A stretch of 64,000 nucleotides of DNA from an uncultured Sulfitobacter sp. (lineage in GTDB: Bacteria > Pseudomonadota > Alphaproteobacteria > Rhodobacterales > Rhodobacteraceae): positions 160,019-224,018 of the forward strand of contig CANMZB010000004.1 of NCBI GenBank assembly GCA_947502265.1, given 5' to 3'. Under the pieces are notes generated by a model. The model was not told where the DNA came from, did not search any database, and saw only the letters and a program-made list of their open reading frames with translations. A program made the translations under genes and the position numbers. The stretch's first letter is position 1, and every line of letters starts with the position of its first letter. Shown piece by piece: positions 17,701 through 26,324 of the stretch.

Positions 17701-18053
17701 GCGATGAAGTCTACGAGACATCCTTTGCCCGCCTCCTGTCGAAAGGAGATAACGAGTATAAGGGCTTAATTGCTGAGGTTGACGGGAAACCAGTGGGATT
17801 GGCCCACTTCCTTTACCATCGGTATATGTGGTCGGTGGAAGACACATGCTACCTCATGGACCTGTTCACCGATCCCAGCGTCAGAGGAAAAGGCATCGGG
17901 CGTGCTTTGATTGAAGCTGTTCACGCAACCGCAAAGCATGACGGCGTGCCAACCACTTACTGGCAGACGCAGGAATTCAACTACAAGGGTCGGATGCTTT
18001 ACGATCAGTTGGCGACTAAAACGCCCTTCGTTATCTATGAAAAGAACGACTGA
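17697..18053 (+). CDS. GNAT N-acetyltransferase, N-terminally short (IS passenger)
   Basis: A 118-residue acetyltransferase with the acetyl-CoA-binding A motif DPSVRGKGIGRALIEAV and the final YDQLATKTPFVIY segment. Relatives I know of usually carry about 35 more residues before the SDEVYETSFARLL stretch where this one starts, so its 5' end may have been lost when it was joined to lysE. It starts at GTG 17697 within the lysE stop, so translation is coupled. Substrate unknown; acetylation of an amine exported by the LysE neighbour is speculative. Confidence 0.78.
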   Translation: MSDEVYETSFARLLSKGDNEYKGLIAEVDGKPVGLAHFLYHRYMWSVEDTCYLMDLFTDPSVRGKGIGRALIEAVHATAKHDGVPTTYWQTQEFNYKGRMLYDQLATKTPFVIYEKND

Positions 18054-18187
18054 CCAACGTGAGTAATCGTCACAAGCTATTCAGTCTTCCAAAAAGCTGA
18101 TAGCAGGACATTCCTGCGCAACGCAGCATTGGTCAATCTGGGCTCGAAGCCGCCATTCGTTGGGTCACGCTTCACACCATATAAATG

Positions 18188-19182
18188 TTACGATGACCAG
18201 ATCAGTTCTGCGGGTGTCATTCCAGCAAGGCGCACCTCAAGCCACCGGATGTAACCGTTGAGGTTCTTCGTCGCTGGGCCCAAAATGGTCTTATGAACTT
18301 GTCGTAGCGGGCGTGAAGCGAGTTCACATTCTGGATGTGGTGGCTCCCGGCTGCGACACGGGTGCCTGGTCTACTGCCGAAGACGAAATGTTCGATTCCG
18401 CGCTGAGCGGCAACCTTCGCATAACCGCTGGCCCCATCAGAGCAAAGCACCGCATCGTGGGGCACCAAGGGCTTCATCGCACGTTCCAACGTCGCGCTCT
18501 TTCGGTTTGGTAGCCTTTCAAACAGGCGCGACCCGCCTCGGTCAGCAACGGTCAGGATCGGCAGTTGCCACTTTGAGAGGCCGCGCATCATCTTCAGCCC
18601 CTGCGTCGTATAGTCTTCCCACCGGGGACCTGGTGGCTTCGCTACATTGAGCGGATCAGCGAAGTGCTGGACCCACTCCCGCGACCCCTTGCGCGACTCC
18701 CGCTGGTGCGTCTCGTCCGCCTCCACGATGCCCGAAAAGTATGCAGTTGGCGCCTTTCCGATGATCGAGAAGGCCAACATCCGCCAGCGCCATACCGTGT
18801 GTTTGTTAAGCCCGAGATGGAGCGCCAGCCTGCGCACCGACTGCGGTGTGGAGGTGCCCAGCATATCGCGCAAGGCAACTATAAAAAGATCAGGCCGGTG
18901 GATGCGACCAATGGCTGAACCGGATCGACCAGTGTATGTCTTCCGGCAACCACTGCAACGGTAGCGCTGAATCTTGGTTCGGGTTCGCCCCCACTTCTGG
19001 CGTTGTTCATCGCCGCAGGACGGGCACCTAGCTTTTTGGTTTGCACGCGCCTCGATCTCCGAGATCGCCTCAGTCTTGCGCCGGAGATCCCGGATCACTG
19101 TTTGAGCATCCTCGATTTGAGCCGGGTTTAGCTCGTCGAGGCTGTCGCAAAATCTACGAAAATCATGGTGTAGCAAGGGCAT
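18188..19182 (-). pseudogene. IS1595-family (ISXO2-like) transposase, C-terminal frameshift
   Basis: From ATG 19180-19182 the protein has an N-terminal zinc-ribbon (CPSCGDEQRQKWG then YRCSGCRKTY), a helix-turn-helix region (LALHLGLNKHTVWRWR) and an ISXO2-like catalytic domain with Asp in VEADETHQRE, Asp in LCSDGASGY and the HHIQNVNSLH motif. Near 18275 one G appears lost from a run (TTTTGGGCCC), after which the frame is wrong; the normal ending (KNLNGYIRWLEVRLAGMT) is readable in another frame to a stop at 18188. The open part ends at 18217. The element may therefore be unable to move on its own. Confidence 0.85.
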
Positions 19183-19236
19183 CACTCCGCTGGAAAGGCG
19201 ACGTGATATAGGCCTTTCGGTTCCGAACCGAAGCTC

Positions 19237-19269
19237 ACCAACACGAAATACGGACACCCCCAAAGAATA
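19237..19269. repeat. Right terminal inverted repeat and right target-site duplication
   Basis: 19237-19261 is the right inverted repeat (ends CGGACACCCCC), mirror of 16890-16914. 19262-19269 is AAAGAATA, the second copy of the 8-bp target duplication. The dps reading frame continues directly from here. Confidence 0.9.
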
Positions 19270-19953
19270 TCACCGCCCTGAGCGCTGTTCTGGGTGAACC
19301 ATTCCGCCTGTAGCTCCAGACCCACGGGTATCATTGGAACGTCGAGGGGCCGAATTTCCGGCAACTGCACGTGGTGTTTGAAGAGCAGTATCAAAACCTG
19401 TGGAGCGCGTTGGACGTGATCGCCGAACGCATCCGCACCCAAGGTGGCTATGCACCGGGTTCGGTTGCCGATTTGATGGCGCTGGCTGCTCCCGAAGACA
19501 AACCTGCGCAATCCGCCGACGAGATGGTCACCCTGCTGATCGCGGGCCACGAAGCCCTCGCCGCAACCCTGCGTGACGCCATCGCCACAAGCGGGGATGC
19601 CGGCGATGAAGCATCCGCAGATATTTTGACCGACCGTCTGGAATGGCACGAAAAAGAGCTGTGGATGATGAAGGCCAGTATGCGCTGATTTCAAATGGCC
19701 CAGCCCTCGGGCTTGGCCGTACCCCTCCTGCAACTGGAGAAAACCAATGAGTAATCCTATCGTAAAGGGCTTCTGGGACAAACCAACCGGAAGCTGGCAA
19801 TATGTTCTGCACGACCCCGACACCATGAAAGGGGCGATCATCGACCCCGTGCTGGATTTCGATCCGCTGGCAGGGGCAACATCAACCAAAAACGCCGAAC
19901 GACTGCTGGCCTATGTGCGCGAGGCGGGGATCGGGTTGGTCTGGATCCTCGAC
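19270..19953 (+). repeat. Inverted duplication, copy A right part
   Basis: These 684 bases match 60159-60842 on the other strand with few substitutions and no length change. The match stops at 19953 within the MBL hydrolase gene (CTGGATCCTCGAC), after which copies A and B run into unrelated DNA. Confidence 0.9.
19747..19953 (+). pseudogene. MBL-fold metallo-hydrolase, N-terminal fragment (copy A)
   Basis: Starts at ATG 19747 with SNPIVKGFWDKPTGSWQYVL and reads to GLVWILD, the residue just before the metal-binding T-H-P-H-A-D-H motif of metallo-beta-lactamase-fold enzymes. At 19953 it is cut and fused to unrelated sequence (open to 20109), so the whole catalytic centre is missing. Copy B at 60.1-60.4 kb extends a little further and includes that motif. 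Relatives include persulfide dioxygenase-like and glyoxalase-II-like hydrolases. Confidence 0.8.
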
Positions 19954-20082
19954 CACCTGCCGACGAAGTGCCATAGGATGCAGTTTACCCGTCTGAATCC
20001 CCCCTATCTGCCATGCAAACATCATGGGGCTCCTGAACCGGAAAAACCACCTGATAATCTGGAGTTCGAGAGCGATGCCTTG

Positions 20083-21360
20083 TCAGGTGAGATGGGGTTG
20101 CAGCCGTAATTCCGCAGAACGGGCGTGGCCCTCCATCCCTTCTACCCGGCTGATCCGGGCGGCCCGCAAGGCCAACTCATGCGAGGCGGCGGCGTCGCAG
20201 CGCTGCCAAGTCACTGTCTTTGTGAATTTATGCACCGACAGACCGCCAGTATAGCGCGCTGCGCCGCTGGTCGGCAGCACATGGTTCGGGCCCGAAACCT
20301 TGTCCCCGAAGGCCACCGTGGTTTCCTTTCCCAGAAACAGCGAGCCATAGGCCGAAAGCCGGTTCAGCCACCAGTCCAAATCCTCGGCCTGCACCTGTAG
20401 ATGTTCGGGCGCATATCGATCCGAGACCTGCGCTGCCTCTTCACGGCTATCGCAGAGGATCACTTCGGCGCGCTCGTTCCATGCCGTGCGGGCCGCTGTG
20501 GCGTTGGCCTCAGGCAGGCTGTCGATCAGCGTGGGTACGCGGTTAAGCACGTCTGTCGCCAGAGCCTTGTCGGTGCTCACCAGCCAGACGGGACTGTCCG
20601 CGCCATGCTCGGCCTGGCTGATCAAATCCCAAGCAACAGTTTCGACAGAGGCGGTGTGATCGGCAATAACAAGGGAATCCGTGGGCCCGGCAAACATGTC
20701 GATCCCCACTTTGCCGAACAGCATCCGCTTGGCCTCGGCGACATAGCTGTTGCCGGGACCGACAAGGATATCGGCAGGGGTGCCGCCGAAAAGCCCCTTG
20801 GCCATGGCGGCGATCCCCTGCACCCCGCCAAGGTTCAGGATCAGGTCCGCGCCGCACAGGTCCATCGCAAAAACGATGGCATCGGGGATACCGATATCGG
20901 GGCGGGTGGGCGAGACGGCGGTGATATGCGACACGCCCGCGACTTTGGCTGTGGTTATGGTCATCAACGCGCTGGCAATATGGCTGTAGCGTCCGCCGGG
21001 GACATAGCAACCCGCGCTCGATACGGGGATCTGTTTCTGCCCCGCTATCAGGCCGGGCATCACTTCGACCTCGCATTCGCCCATCGTCGCCTTTTGCGCC
21101 TCGGCAAAGCGGCGGATGTTGGCTTGTGCAAAGCGGATGTCGTTCTTGAGTTCCTCGGGCACACGGTCGCAGGCGGCGCGACGGGCCTCATCGCAGAGCA
21201 CTATATCGCCGCTCCAACCATCAAGATTTTGCGCATAATCGCGCACCGCTGCCTCGCCTTCGCGTTCGATGTTGGCCAGCATGGCGGCGACAATATCGCG
21301 GACATCGTTGTTTTCGGCCAAGGGGCGGGAAACGGCTGTTTTGAGGTAAGTGATTGCCAT
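20083..21360 (-). CDS. HisD-family dehydrogenase, probably sulfopropanediol 3-dehydrogenase (HpsN-like)
   Basis: A 425-residue NAD-dependent dehydrogenase of the histidinol dehydrogenase fold (LIAGQKQIPVSSAGCYVPGG, VGPGNSYVAEAKRMLFG, DMFAGPTDSLVIAD, ISQAEHGADSPVWL, APEHLQVQAEDLDWW). The EVEVMPGLIAGQKQIPV segment and the GLSVHKFTKTVTWQR ending resemble HpsN, which oxidises (R)-2,3-dihydroxypropane-1-sulfonate to sulfolactate, more than true HisD. It is encoded with a cysteate-lyase-like gene and a TauA-like binding protein, which supports sulfonate metabolism. Real histidinol dehydrogenase remains possible but no other his genes are near. Confidence 0.8.
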   Translation of the reverse strand: MAITYLKTAVSRPLAENNDVRDIVAAMLANIEREGEAAVRDYAQNLDGWSGDIVLCDEARRAACDRVPEELKNDIRFAQANIRRFAEAQKATMGECEVEVMPGLIAGQKQIPVSSAGCYVPGGRYSHIASALMTITTAKVAGVSHITAVSPTRPDIGIPDAIVFAMDLCGADLILNLGGVQGIAAMAKGLFGGTPADILVGPGNSYVAEAKRMLFGKVGIDMFAGPTDSLVIADHTASVETVAWDLISQAEHGADSPVWLVSTDKALATDVLNRVPTLIDSLPEANATAARTAWNERAEVILCDSREEAAQVSDRYAPEHLQVQAEDLDWWLNRLSAYGSLFLGKETTVAFGDKVSGPNHVLPTSGAARYTGGLSVHKFTKTVTWQRCDAAASHELALRAARISRVEGMEGHARSAELRLQPHLT

Positions 21361-21364
21361 GGTG

Positions 21365-22339
21365 TTAACTCGATTTCATCTGGGAGTGGTCATGTATCGC
21401 ATCCGCAAGCACATCAATGGTGTCGATGACCGGCAGGGTGGCTGACAGCTTGGAGGCGGTCAACGAGAATTCCGAACAGGCGACAAGGAGCAGTGCTGCG
21501 CCTTTGTCAGCCAGCTCGCGCGCAGCGTCCCGGAGCCAAAGCGCGCCGAGCCCTGCCTGTTCAAGAGCGGGATCGAACACACCAGCCAAACGCACCGCAG
21601 GCGAGGCAAGCATGCCGATGCCGGCGCCTTTGTTAACGCTCTGCGCGGCGCGGGCGACCGTTTGATCGACCATGTTCAGAAGCGGGATAGAGACCGCCCC
21701 CCAGATCTGCGACGCATAGTGGTGGGCGGTGTTGCAGGGTATGCGCCGCGCCGTGGCACCCGCCTTCTGTAGCCGTCGCGCCAGTTGCGCGCACAGGATA
21801 GCGGCGCAAAGGACATCCATCCGGGCCGAGCAGTTCGGCATCTGATAGCGCGCCGTGGCAAACGCCTCTGTCGCCGGATCTGCCCCATGCCGGTCATACA
21901 TCATGTAGCTGCCCGACAGTATCGTCGCGCGGGCGGCGACGTCCGTGTTACCGGTGGTCAGAAAGCCACCTTCACCGGAATTGATATGCTTGTAGGTTTG
22001 CGTCGAAAAACACGCCACCTTGCCAAAACTTCCGGACCGCCTGCCGTTCCAGCGTGCACCCATGGTGTGGGCGCAATCCTCGATCACGGTCACGTCTGCT
22101 GTATCGCAAATCCGCATCAGCCGGTCCATATCGCACAGATGCCCTCGCATGTGCGAGAGCAACAAGAAACGCACGCCAGAGCTTGTGATTTTTGCGTCCA
22201 GATCGGTTAGATCCAAGCGTAGCGCATCGTCGATCTGGACAAGCACTGGCTTGCCACCCACGGGGTCAATGGCATCGGGCGCAATCGGCTTGTGTTGCGT
22301 GAACGATCCGATAAAGCTGCGCGCCACGGTCGGGTCCAT
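21365..22339 (-). CDS. Chimeric frame: DegT/DnrJ aminotransferase middle part fused to Asp/Glu racemase C-terminal part
   Basis: The 324-residue frame has two unrelated halves. Residues about 25-180 match a DegT/DnrJ/EryC1/StrS PLP aminotransferase (LLLSHMRGHLCDMDRLM, VIEDCAHTMGARWNG, STQTYKHINSGEGGFL with the PLP Lys) but lack the first 100 or so residues and the C-terminal lobe. Residues about 190-320 match the C-terminal half of an aspartate/glutamate racemase (IPCNTAHHYASQIWGAV, VACSEFSL). An internal deletion that stayed in frame would produce this. Neither half is complete, so activity is doubtful. It starts 3 bp after the cysteate-lyase-like gene stops. Confidence 0.7.
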   Translation of the reverse strand: MDPTVARSFIGSFTQHKPIAPDAIDPVGGKPVLVQIDDALRLDLTDLDAKITSSGVRFLLLSHMRGHLCDMDRLMRICDTADVTVIEDCAHTMGARWNGRRSGSFGKVACFSTQTYKHINSGEGGFLTTGNTDVAARATILSGSYMMYDRHGADPATEAFATARYQMPNCSARMDVLCAAILCAQLARRLQKAGATARRIPCNTAHHYASQIWGAVSIPLLNMVDQTVARAAQSVNKGAGIGMLASPAVRLAGVFDPALEQAGLGALWLRDAARELADKGAALLLVACSEFSLTASKLSATLPVIDTIDVLADAIHDHSQMKSS

Positions 22340-22341
22340 CG

Positions 22342-23356
22342 TTACAGCGTGACCCAGCGGCCGCTGCTGTCGAAGGCGAAATCGTATCCGCCAAGCGCCG
22401 CAGCATCGCCGGTGAATAGGAACACACCCCGTTCGTCTTTGAATTCCCCCTTGCGCGCCAGATCAATCAGGCCCGCCGCGCCCTTGGCAGAATAACAGGG
22501 GTCCAGAAGGATACCCTCAAGCTCGGCGAACATCCGGATCGCCTCGATGCCGCTGCCGGGGGGTATGCCGTAGCCTTCGCCGCCGTAATCGGTGTTTACC
22601 ATGACATGCTCGCGCTGGACCACGCCGGGGAAGCCCAGTTTTTTCGCCGTCTTACAGGCCTGATCATAAACCTTCTGTTCCTGCTTGGGCTGCGGCGTGC
22701 GGATGCCGATGCCCAACACGGGAATTTGTGAATTCTTCGCACACATGCCCGTCACAAGGCCCACCTGCGTGCCCGACGGTCCGGTGGCATGGACCAAACG
22801 GCCTATCTTCATGCCCGCATCATTGACCTGCGCCAGCACTTCAAAAGCACAACTCACATAGCCAAGCGCGCCGGTCGGGTTCGATCCGCCGCCGGGGATG
22901 ACATAAACTTTGCGCCCCTCGACGCGCATCTTTTCAGCGGCGCGTTCCATCTCGACAGGCATATCATGGGCGCCGGGGAACTTTTGCGTCGTCGCGCCGT
23001 GCAGGTGGTCCAGGAGGACGTTGCCATTGGTGTTGTAGTTTGCATTTTCATAGCCGGTGCGATCCTCAAGAAGGATATGGCAATCCAGCCCCAGACTGGC
23101 GGTGCAGGCGGCGGTCTGGTGTCCGTGGTTGGTTTGTGTCGCGCCTTGCGTCATCACCATGTCGGCACCCTGCTCCAGCGCCTCGGCCATCAGGAATTCC
23201 AGTTTACGGGTCTTGTTGCCCCCCCGTTGACATGCCGGTGCAATCATCGCGCTTGATCCAGATCTCGACGCCCAACTCATTGGACAGACGCTTCATCGGC
23301 CCCAGCGGAGTGGGAAGATGGGCGAGGTGAAAGCGCGCAAAACGGGACAGGTGCAT
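22342..23356 (-). pseudogene. L-cysteate sulfo-lyase / D-cysteine desulfhydrase-like PLP enzyme, frameshift in a G7 run
   Basis: From ATG 23354-23356 the sequence reads [19 protein letters not shown] and [16 protein letters not shown], then a run of seven G (23219-23225) shifts the frame exactly at the PLP-binding [10 protein letters not shown] motif. One G fewer would restore a normal protein of about 337 residues to 22342. The family removes sulfur groups: CuyA releases sulfite from L-cysteate, the relatives desulfhydrate D-cysteine. Neighbouring sulfonate genes favour CuyA. The frameshift may be true inactivation, phase variation or a base-calling error in a homopolymer. Confidence 0.75.
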
Positions 23357-23401
23357 ATTGGGTTCCTTTTAGGTGCGAGGTGGGGCCGCAACAAAAAGCT
23401 G

Positions 23402-23638
23402 CCCCCTGCGCCGTGAGGGTAAGCTGCCGAATTCGCTGGCGGAAGCGGTCCATCAAAAGGACTTGCCCACCGCTTGGGCAAGTCGGGCGGAACGCGGTGT
23501 GACGATCAGGCTAACGATGGCATCGGCTGCAGAGGCCATGCCCGCCGCAGTGGTGACGCGACCGGTCGTGGTGAACAAGGCCAGCCCGGACGGCACAAAG
23601 CCCTGTTCGACCAGAACGGTGACCTGAACCCGTGTCAT
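23402..23638 (-). pseudogene. Remnant of a GlxA-type (amidotransferase-like/AraC) regulator
   Basis: A 61-codon frame from ATG 23636-23638 begins TRVQVTVLVEQGFVPSGLAL, like the start of GlxA-type regulators. It then jumps to ADAIVSLIVTPRSARLAQAV, which resembles the far end of their amidotransferase-like domain, with LMDRFR following in another frame. About 130 residues between the two parts and the AraC DNA-binding domain are missing. It was probably the local regulator of the sulfonate genes. The assignment rests on short matches. Confidence 0.45.
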
Positions 23639-23645
23639 GGCATGC

Positions 23646-26081
23646 TCATCCTCGCATCAAGACGTAGTCGGGATCGTAAGGTGACGGCGTGATGACCTCG
23701 GCCCCGACGAGAACGCCGCAAAGGTCGATCTGCATGGTGCTGCCCGGTACGGCGAGATCCGGTTCGACAAAGGCATAGGCGAGGTTCATTCCGACACGGT
23801 GCCCCCAATCGCCGGAGGTCACGGTGCCGACCACCCTGCCCTCCTGCATCAGCGAGGCGCCGCCATGCGCGGGGGCATGATCCGCGTCCACCTTCAGCGT
23901 TACCAACTTCTTGCGCAGGCCTTCTTCGCGGCGCTTTAACAGCGCCGCCTTGCCGATGAAATCACCCTTCTCCGGCTTCACAAAGCGGTCTAGCGATGTC
24001 TCGAACGGGTCAAACTCGGTCAAAAGGTCGGCCTTCCAGTGCAGGAAACCCTTTTCCATCCGCATGGATTCAACCGCCCGCGCACCGAACAACTTTAGCC
24101 CATGCGCCTCGCCTGCCTTGCGAAGTGCCAGATAGGCGGCATAAAGCGAGGCGTTGGGAATGTGGACTTCATAGGCCAACTCGCCAGAAAAGCTGACGCC
24201 AAGGACGGTGGCCGGGGCGAAGCCGATGAAGCACTCGCGCACGCTGAGCCAGGGGAAAGCTGTCTTGGACCAGTCGCCACGCGCGCAGGCCGAAAGCACA
24301 TCGCGCGCCCTGGGGCCAGCCAGAACAAGGATCGTCTGGTCATTGGTCAGGCTACGGATTGTGACGTCCTCGTCGTCTTTGAGATGCGCTTGCAACCAAT
24401 CCATGTCATGAAATTCGCTCGCCGCAGCGGAGCCGTACCAGACCCGCTCCGGCCCCCGGTCACTGGCGGGCAGATTGGCCACCGTAGCCTCCCCCTTGAC
24501 CATGCCCTGATGGTTCAAAAGATAGCCCAGCCCGACGCGGCCATCGCGTTTGGTCACAGTGCCGCAAAACAAGCGATTCAAGAAGACGTGCCGGTCCGCG
24601 CCGGTGATCTCGAACCGGTTGAAGCCGTTGACCTCGCACAGGCCGACGTTTTCCTGCACGTTCATGATCTCGGCGGCGACCACGTCAAAGGCCTCGTCGA
24701 AATTGAAGCTGAGCGTGGGGTGAAAAACAGGAGACGGTTTGATGTAATCCACGCGCTCCCAGCCGTTCACCACGGTGAACTCCGCCCCTTCGGCTGCGAA
24801 AACGGGCGTTAGCGGTGTGGTCTTGGCCGGACGACCCGCCGGGCGATGCTCGTGCGGGAAATGGAAGCGGAACTCGTTCTGGTAATCCTCGATCGCCTTC
24901 AGCGCCGTCAGCTCGACATTTGTGTGGCCGGTAAAGCGGCGCGGGTCGATCACCCATGTGTCATAGCACGCCTCGCCCTGCACGATTTGTTGTGCCAGAA
25001 GCCAGCCATGCCCGCCGCCCTCGCCCAGCCCTGCGCGCAACCCGATAATGCAATAGGCGTTGCGTTTGCCGGGAATTGGACCAACCAGCGGCGCACCATC
25101 AATCGTGTAGGTGATCGGGCCGTTCACAACGCGCTTGATTCCGACGTCAGACAGCACCGGCATCCGCTCGAAAGCCCCCTCCAGCACGTCCATCACGCGG
25201 TCCAGATCGTCGGGGCATAAGTCATTGGAGAAATCCGGGCTGATCCCGTCCATCCCCCAAGTCCTGCAATTCTGTTCGTAAAAGCCGACCAGCAGGCCGT
25301 TTTTTTCCTGACGGGAATAGTAGTCGGAAATCGGGCAGCGTAGCAGCGGTATCCGGCGGCCCGCTTGCGCGATGGCCGGAATATCCTCGGTCACAAAATA
25401 CTGGTGCTCCATGGAGGCGACGGGGTGGTGCACCCCCATCATCGCGCCCACCTCATTCACGCGGTAGCCGCAGGCGTTCACGACGATATCGGCGTCGATG
25501 GTGCCCTTGTCTGTCTCGACGGTCCAGGTATCGTCCGCCTTCTGGGTCAGCCCGGTGACATTGGTCTGACGATACACTTGCGCCCCCGCTTTGCGCGCGT
25601 GAAAGGCCAGCGCCTGACACAGCTGCGCGGGGTCGATATCGCCGTCCTCCCCATCCCAGAGCCCGCCGAGCAGGTTATCGGTCGAAATCAGGGGATGGCG
25701 GCGGGCGCATTCCTCCGCGTCGATCACTTCGTACGTTACCCCCATGCCGCGCGCCATTGAGGCGAAATGGCGATAGCCCTGCATCTGCGCTTCGGTATTG
25801 GCCAGCCGGATGCCGCCATCGCCGTGATGATAACCGACCGGATACTCCGGATCGTCGCGCAGTTTTTTGTAGAGGGCAATGGAATGGCTCTTGAGGCCTA
25901 CCATCGTCTGATTGGCGCCAAAGTTCGTAACCTGTGCGGCGGAATGCCATGTTGTCCCAGAGGTCAGCTCGTCACGCTCGACCAGAACCACATCGCTCCA
26001 GCCTTCCTGAGTGAGATGATAGAGCGTCGAGCATCCGGCGATACCGCCGCCAATGACAACAACCTTAGTCCGCGATTTCAT
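23646..26081 (-). CDS. FAD-dependent dimethylglycine/sarcosine dehydrogenase-like enzyme with GcvT domain
   Basis: From ATG 26079-26081, 811 residues. The N-terminal FAD-binding DAO domain shows VVVIGGGIAGCSTLYHL and the covalent-flavin-type SGTTWHSAAQV segment; the C-terminal half is a folate-binding GcvT/aminomethyltransferase domain (about 430-811, with RVWYGSAAASEFHD, FSGELAYEVHIPN and ARAVESMRMEKGF). Such enzymes oxidatively demethylate N-methyl amines such as dimethylglycine, sarcosine or related betaine products and pass the methyl group to tetrahydrofolate. In this sulfonate-rich neighbourhood an N-methylated sulfonate is conceivable, but nothing in the sequence fixes the substrate. 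Intact and full length. Confidence 0.85.
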   Translation of the reverse strand: MKSRTKVVVIGGGIAGCSTLYHLTQEGWSDVVLVERDELTSGTTWHSAAQVTNFGANQTMVGLKSHSIALYKKLRDDPEYPVGYHHGDGGIRLANTEAQMQGYRHFASMARGMGVTYEVIDAEECARRHPLISTDNLLGGLWDGEDGDIDPAQLCQALAFHARKAGAQVYRQTNVTGLTQKADDTWTVETDKGTIDADIVVNACGYRVNEVGAMMGVHHPVASMEHQYFVTEDIPAIAQAGRRIPLLRCPISDYYSRQEKNGLLVGFYEQNCRTWGMDGISPDFSNDLCPDDLDRVMDVLEGAFERMPVLSDVGIKRVVNGPITYTIDGAPLVGPIPGKRNAYCIIGLRAGLGEGGGHGWLLAQQIVQGEACYDTWVIDPRRFTGHTNVELTALKAIEDYQNEFRFHFPHEHRPAGRPAKTTPLTPVFAAEGAEFTVVNGWERVDYIKPSPVFHPTLSFNFDEAFDVVAAEIMNVQENVGLCEVNGFNRFEITGADRHVFLNRLFCGTVTKRDGRVGLGYLLNHQGMVKGEATVANLPASDRGPERVWYGSAAASEFHDMDWLQAHLKDDEDVTIRSLTNDQTILVLAGPRARDVLSACARGDWSKTAFPWLSVRECFIGFAPATVLGVSFSGELAYEVHIPNASLYAAYLALRKAGEAHGLKLFGARAVESMRMEKGFLHWKADLLTEFDPFETSLDRFVKPEKGDFIGKAALLKRREEGLRKKLVTLKVDADHAPAHGGASLMQEGRVVGTVTSGDWGHRVGMNLAYAFVEPDLAVPGSTMQIDLCGVLVGAEVITPSPYDPDYVLMRG

Positions 26082-26324
26082 GGGTAGCGCCTCCGATACA
26101 AGTTGGAAAAGTAAGGCGTGGAAGACCACCACCCGCAATCTCTGTTTGAATTTTTACGAATATATCAAACTATTCCTACGGTTATTTGATAGCAATTGGA
26201 GAACCTTGCAAAGGGTTTCGGCAATGCACGCGACTTGAACGAAATCGCGGGGTTCGCAATGATGGCATTGTGCGGCACACGATATTCGCGCCCGGTTAAA
26301 GACACTTTGAAACATGCCACGCGG

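Larger units (their letters stand above)
16890..19261. mobile_element. IS1595-type insertion sequence with lysE and GNAT passenger genes
   Basis: A 2372-bp element bounded by 25-bp terminal inverted repeats (left starts GGGGGTGTCCGCATATTG, right reverse complement starts GGGGGTGTCCGTATTTCG; 22 of 25 positions match) and an exact 8-bp duplication AAAGAATA. It contains a LysE-type transporter gene, an overlapping GNAT gene and an ISXO2-like transposase on the opposite strand. IS1595-family elements are known to make 8-bp duplications and sometimes to carry passengers. The uninterrupted target exists at 60.85 kb in the same window, which proves the boundaries. Confidence 0.93.
16865..19688 (+). 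pseudogene. dps-like ferritin gene, copy A, split by the IS element
   Basis: The Dps-type gene begins at ATG 16865 (MTTASP) and is cut by the IS insertion at 16889/16890; it resumes at 19262-19270 and ends at 19688. The distal part encodes HGYHWNVEGPNFRQLHVVF and LEWHEKELWMM, the ferroxidase and C-terminal signatures of Dps proteins that bind and oxidise iron. An additional in-frame TAG at 19311-19313 replaces a position that is usually Tyr (FRL-stop-LQTHGYHW); the same TAG occurs in copy B. So this copy was already damaged before the transposon arrived. Confidence 0.85.

Noticed and set aside
16890..19261. Interpretation of the lysE-GNAT block as a genomic island of chromosomal genes next to an IS
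   Set aside because: Both genes lie inside the inverted repeats and target duplication, and copy B lacks all of it, so they are part of the mobile unit.
20401..21429. Long plus-strand frame of 342 codons opposite the HisD-like gene
   Set aside because: The minus strand has an unmistakable dehydrogenase; the opposite frame is a codon-bias shadow.
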